Shown here: positions 63,304-64,000 of the stretch, piece by piece | Numbering within the stretch: the first letter of the stretch is position 1 | Layout of the letters: each line of letters opens with the position of its first letter | Assembly (NCBI RefSeq): GCF_000485905.1 | Contig: NC_022664.1 | Location: 1,550,001-1,614,000 of the forward strand | DNA length: 64,000 bases | Source: Spiribacter curvatus | Lineage (GTDB): Bacteria > Pseudomonadota > Gammaproteobacteria > Nitrococcales > Nitrococcaceae | Reading direction: 5' to 3' | Notes under the pieces: model-generated | Databases searched by the model: none | What the model saw: the letters and a program-made list of their open reading frames with translations, nothing else | What the model was told of the DNA's origin: nothing | Translations under genes and position numbers: made by a program

Positions 63304-64000
63304 ATGATGAGAACGCTGCTTGCCACCCTGCTGCTGGTTTTCGTGCAGACCGTTCAGGCGGAGGAGGTGCTGCTCGAGCGCATCGTCGCGCTGGTCAACG
63401 ATGACGTCGTGCTCAGCTCCGAGTTCGAGGCCGAACTCGCCTCGGTGCGGCAGAACCTCGAACAGCGGGATGTGCAGATGCCACCCGCCTCCGAGCTCCG
63501 GCAGCAGGTGCTGGACCGGCTGATCGTCCAGACCCTGCAGCTGAATGTCGCTGAGCGCCAGGGTGTCCGCATCGACTCGGCGACGCTGGACGCTGCCGTG
63601 CGGCGGATCGCGGAGCGCAACCGTCTCACCCTGCCCCAGCTTCGCGACGCGCTCGCCGAGCGCGGGTTGGATATGGCGGCGTTTCGGGATCAGCTGCGTC
63701 GGGACATCATCACGCGGCGACTGCGCCAGCAGGTCATGAACCAGCGGGTGGATGTCACCGAGCAGGAAATCCGGCAGTTCATCGAGCGCAACCGCAGCCT
63801 CGATCGCGACTACCGCCTCTCGCAGATCCTCATCAGTGTGCCCGAGGCGGCCTCGGCGGATGCCATCGAGGACGCGCGCGACGAGGCGCAGGCGGTCAGC
63901 GAGCGTCTTGACGACGGGGAGTCCTTTGCCCGTGTCGCCACAGCCGCCTCCGATGCCCGCAATGCCCTCGAGGGCGGCGACCTCGGCTGGGTGCCGGCGT
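63304..64000 (+). CDS. surA: Periplasmic chaperone/PPIase SurA (partial)
   Basis: Folding chaperone for outer-membrane proteins including LptD. The 232 residues visible include a signal peptide (about 1-19), the N-terminal SurA domain (RIVALVNDDVVLSSEFEAEL, LDRLIVQTLQLNVAERQGVRID) and the start of the first parvulin domain (YRLSQILISVPEAAS...GGDLGWVPA). The frame runs off the window. It starts five bases after lptD, the conserved lptD-surA order. Confidence 0.95.
   Translation, partial: MMRTLLATLLLVFVQTVQAEEVLLERIVALVNDDVVLSSEFEAELASVRQNLEQRDVQMPPASELRQQVLDRLIVQTLQLNVAERQGVRIDSATLDAAVRRIAERNRLTLPQLRDALAERGLDMAAFRDQLRRDIITRRLRQQVMNQRVDVTEQEIRQFIERNRSLDRDYRLSQILISVPEAASADAIEDARDEAQAVSERLDDGESFARVATAASDARNALEGGDLGWVPA

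Overview
The window is a gene-dense stretch of gammaproteobacterial chromosome made almost entirely of housekeeping genes. It is GC-rich. Most adjacent genes overlap by ATGA or GTGA, and convergent genes even overlap at their stops. I see no insertion sequence, prophage, CRISPR array, rRNA or integrase. Gene content (LpoA, DiaA, SspA/B, MraZ, MlaBDEF, LptABCD, RapZ, KdsD, AmgK/MurU) and gene order point to a gammaproteobacterium. The GC-rich, acidic, compact character suggests a small-genome member of the Ectothiorhodospiraceae (Spiribacter/Halorhodospira-like). That placement is inference.

Layout. 1-8.6 kb (minus): the start of the division and cell wall cluster, mraZ-rsmH-ftsL-ftsI-murE-murF-mraY-murD (murD cut by the window edge), with a sigma70-type promoter and a probable MraZ operator. 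8.6-9.05 kb: RNase P RNA (minus) and its terminator. 9.1-12.9 kb: rsmI divergent from lpoA-yraN-diaA. 12.9-16.5 kb (minus): cytochrome bc1 genes petA-petB-petC run straight into sspA-sspB. 16.8-17.9 kb: a DegS/AlgW-type protease. 17.9-23.8 kb (minus): mlaF-mlaE-mlaD(frameshifted)-mlaB-ibaG-murA-hisG-hisD. 23.9-33.3 kb (plus): yrbG-kdsD-lptC-lptA-lptB-rpoN-hpf-ptsN-hprK-rapZ-EIIA(Man)-HPr-mgtE. 33.3-40 kb (minus): tRNA-Met, ychF, pth, rplY, prs, tRNA-Gln, ispE, lolB and a TPR lipoprotein. 40-42.4 kb: hemA-prfA. 42.4-44 kb (minus): dksA and DAHP synthase. 44.1-45.9 kb: a Trm112-like gene-prmC-moeB. 45.9-50.1 kb (minus): gatC-gatA-gatB-hslO. 50.2-59.4 kb (plus): mreB-mreC-mreD-mrdA-mrdB-mltB-rlpA-dacA-ybeD-lipB. 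59.4-61 kb (minus): amgK-murU (murU frameshifted). 61.1-64 kb (plus): lptD-surA (surA cut by the window edge).

The dominant theme is envelope building: peptidoglycan precursors and septation (dcw), elongasome (mre/mrd), wall turnover and recycling (mltB, rlpA, dacA, amgK/murU), LPS transport (lptA-D, kdsD), lipoprotein sorting (lolB), outer-membrane lipid asymmetry (mla) and periplasmic quality control (degS, surA). A nitrogen-PTS-like regulatory block sits beside rpoN and rapZ.

The most interesting points are not new gene families but departures from standard versions. Two genes, sspA and mreC, have no ATG/GTG/TTG where homology requires the start and appear to use CTG and ATC. mlaD and murU each carry a frameshift, and mlaC is absent. 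The PTS block carries a short HprK but no Enzyme I. kdsC is missing. A Trm112-like gene lacking the usual zinc cysteines is translationally coupled to prmC. An MraZ operator re-dates the mraZ start to a TTG. Several strong promoters share a TTGAC...GATACT form.
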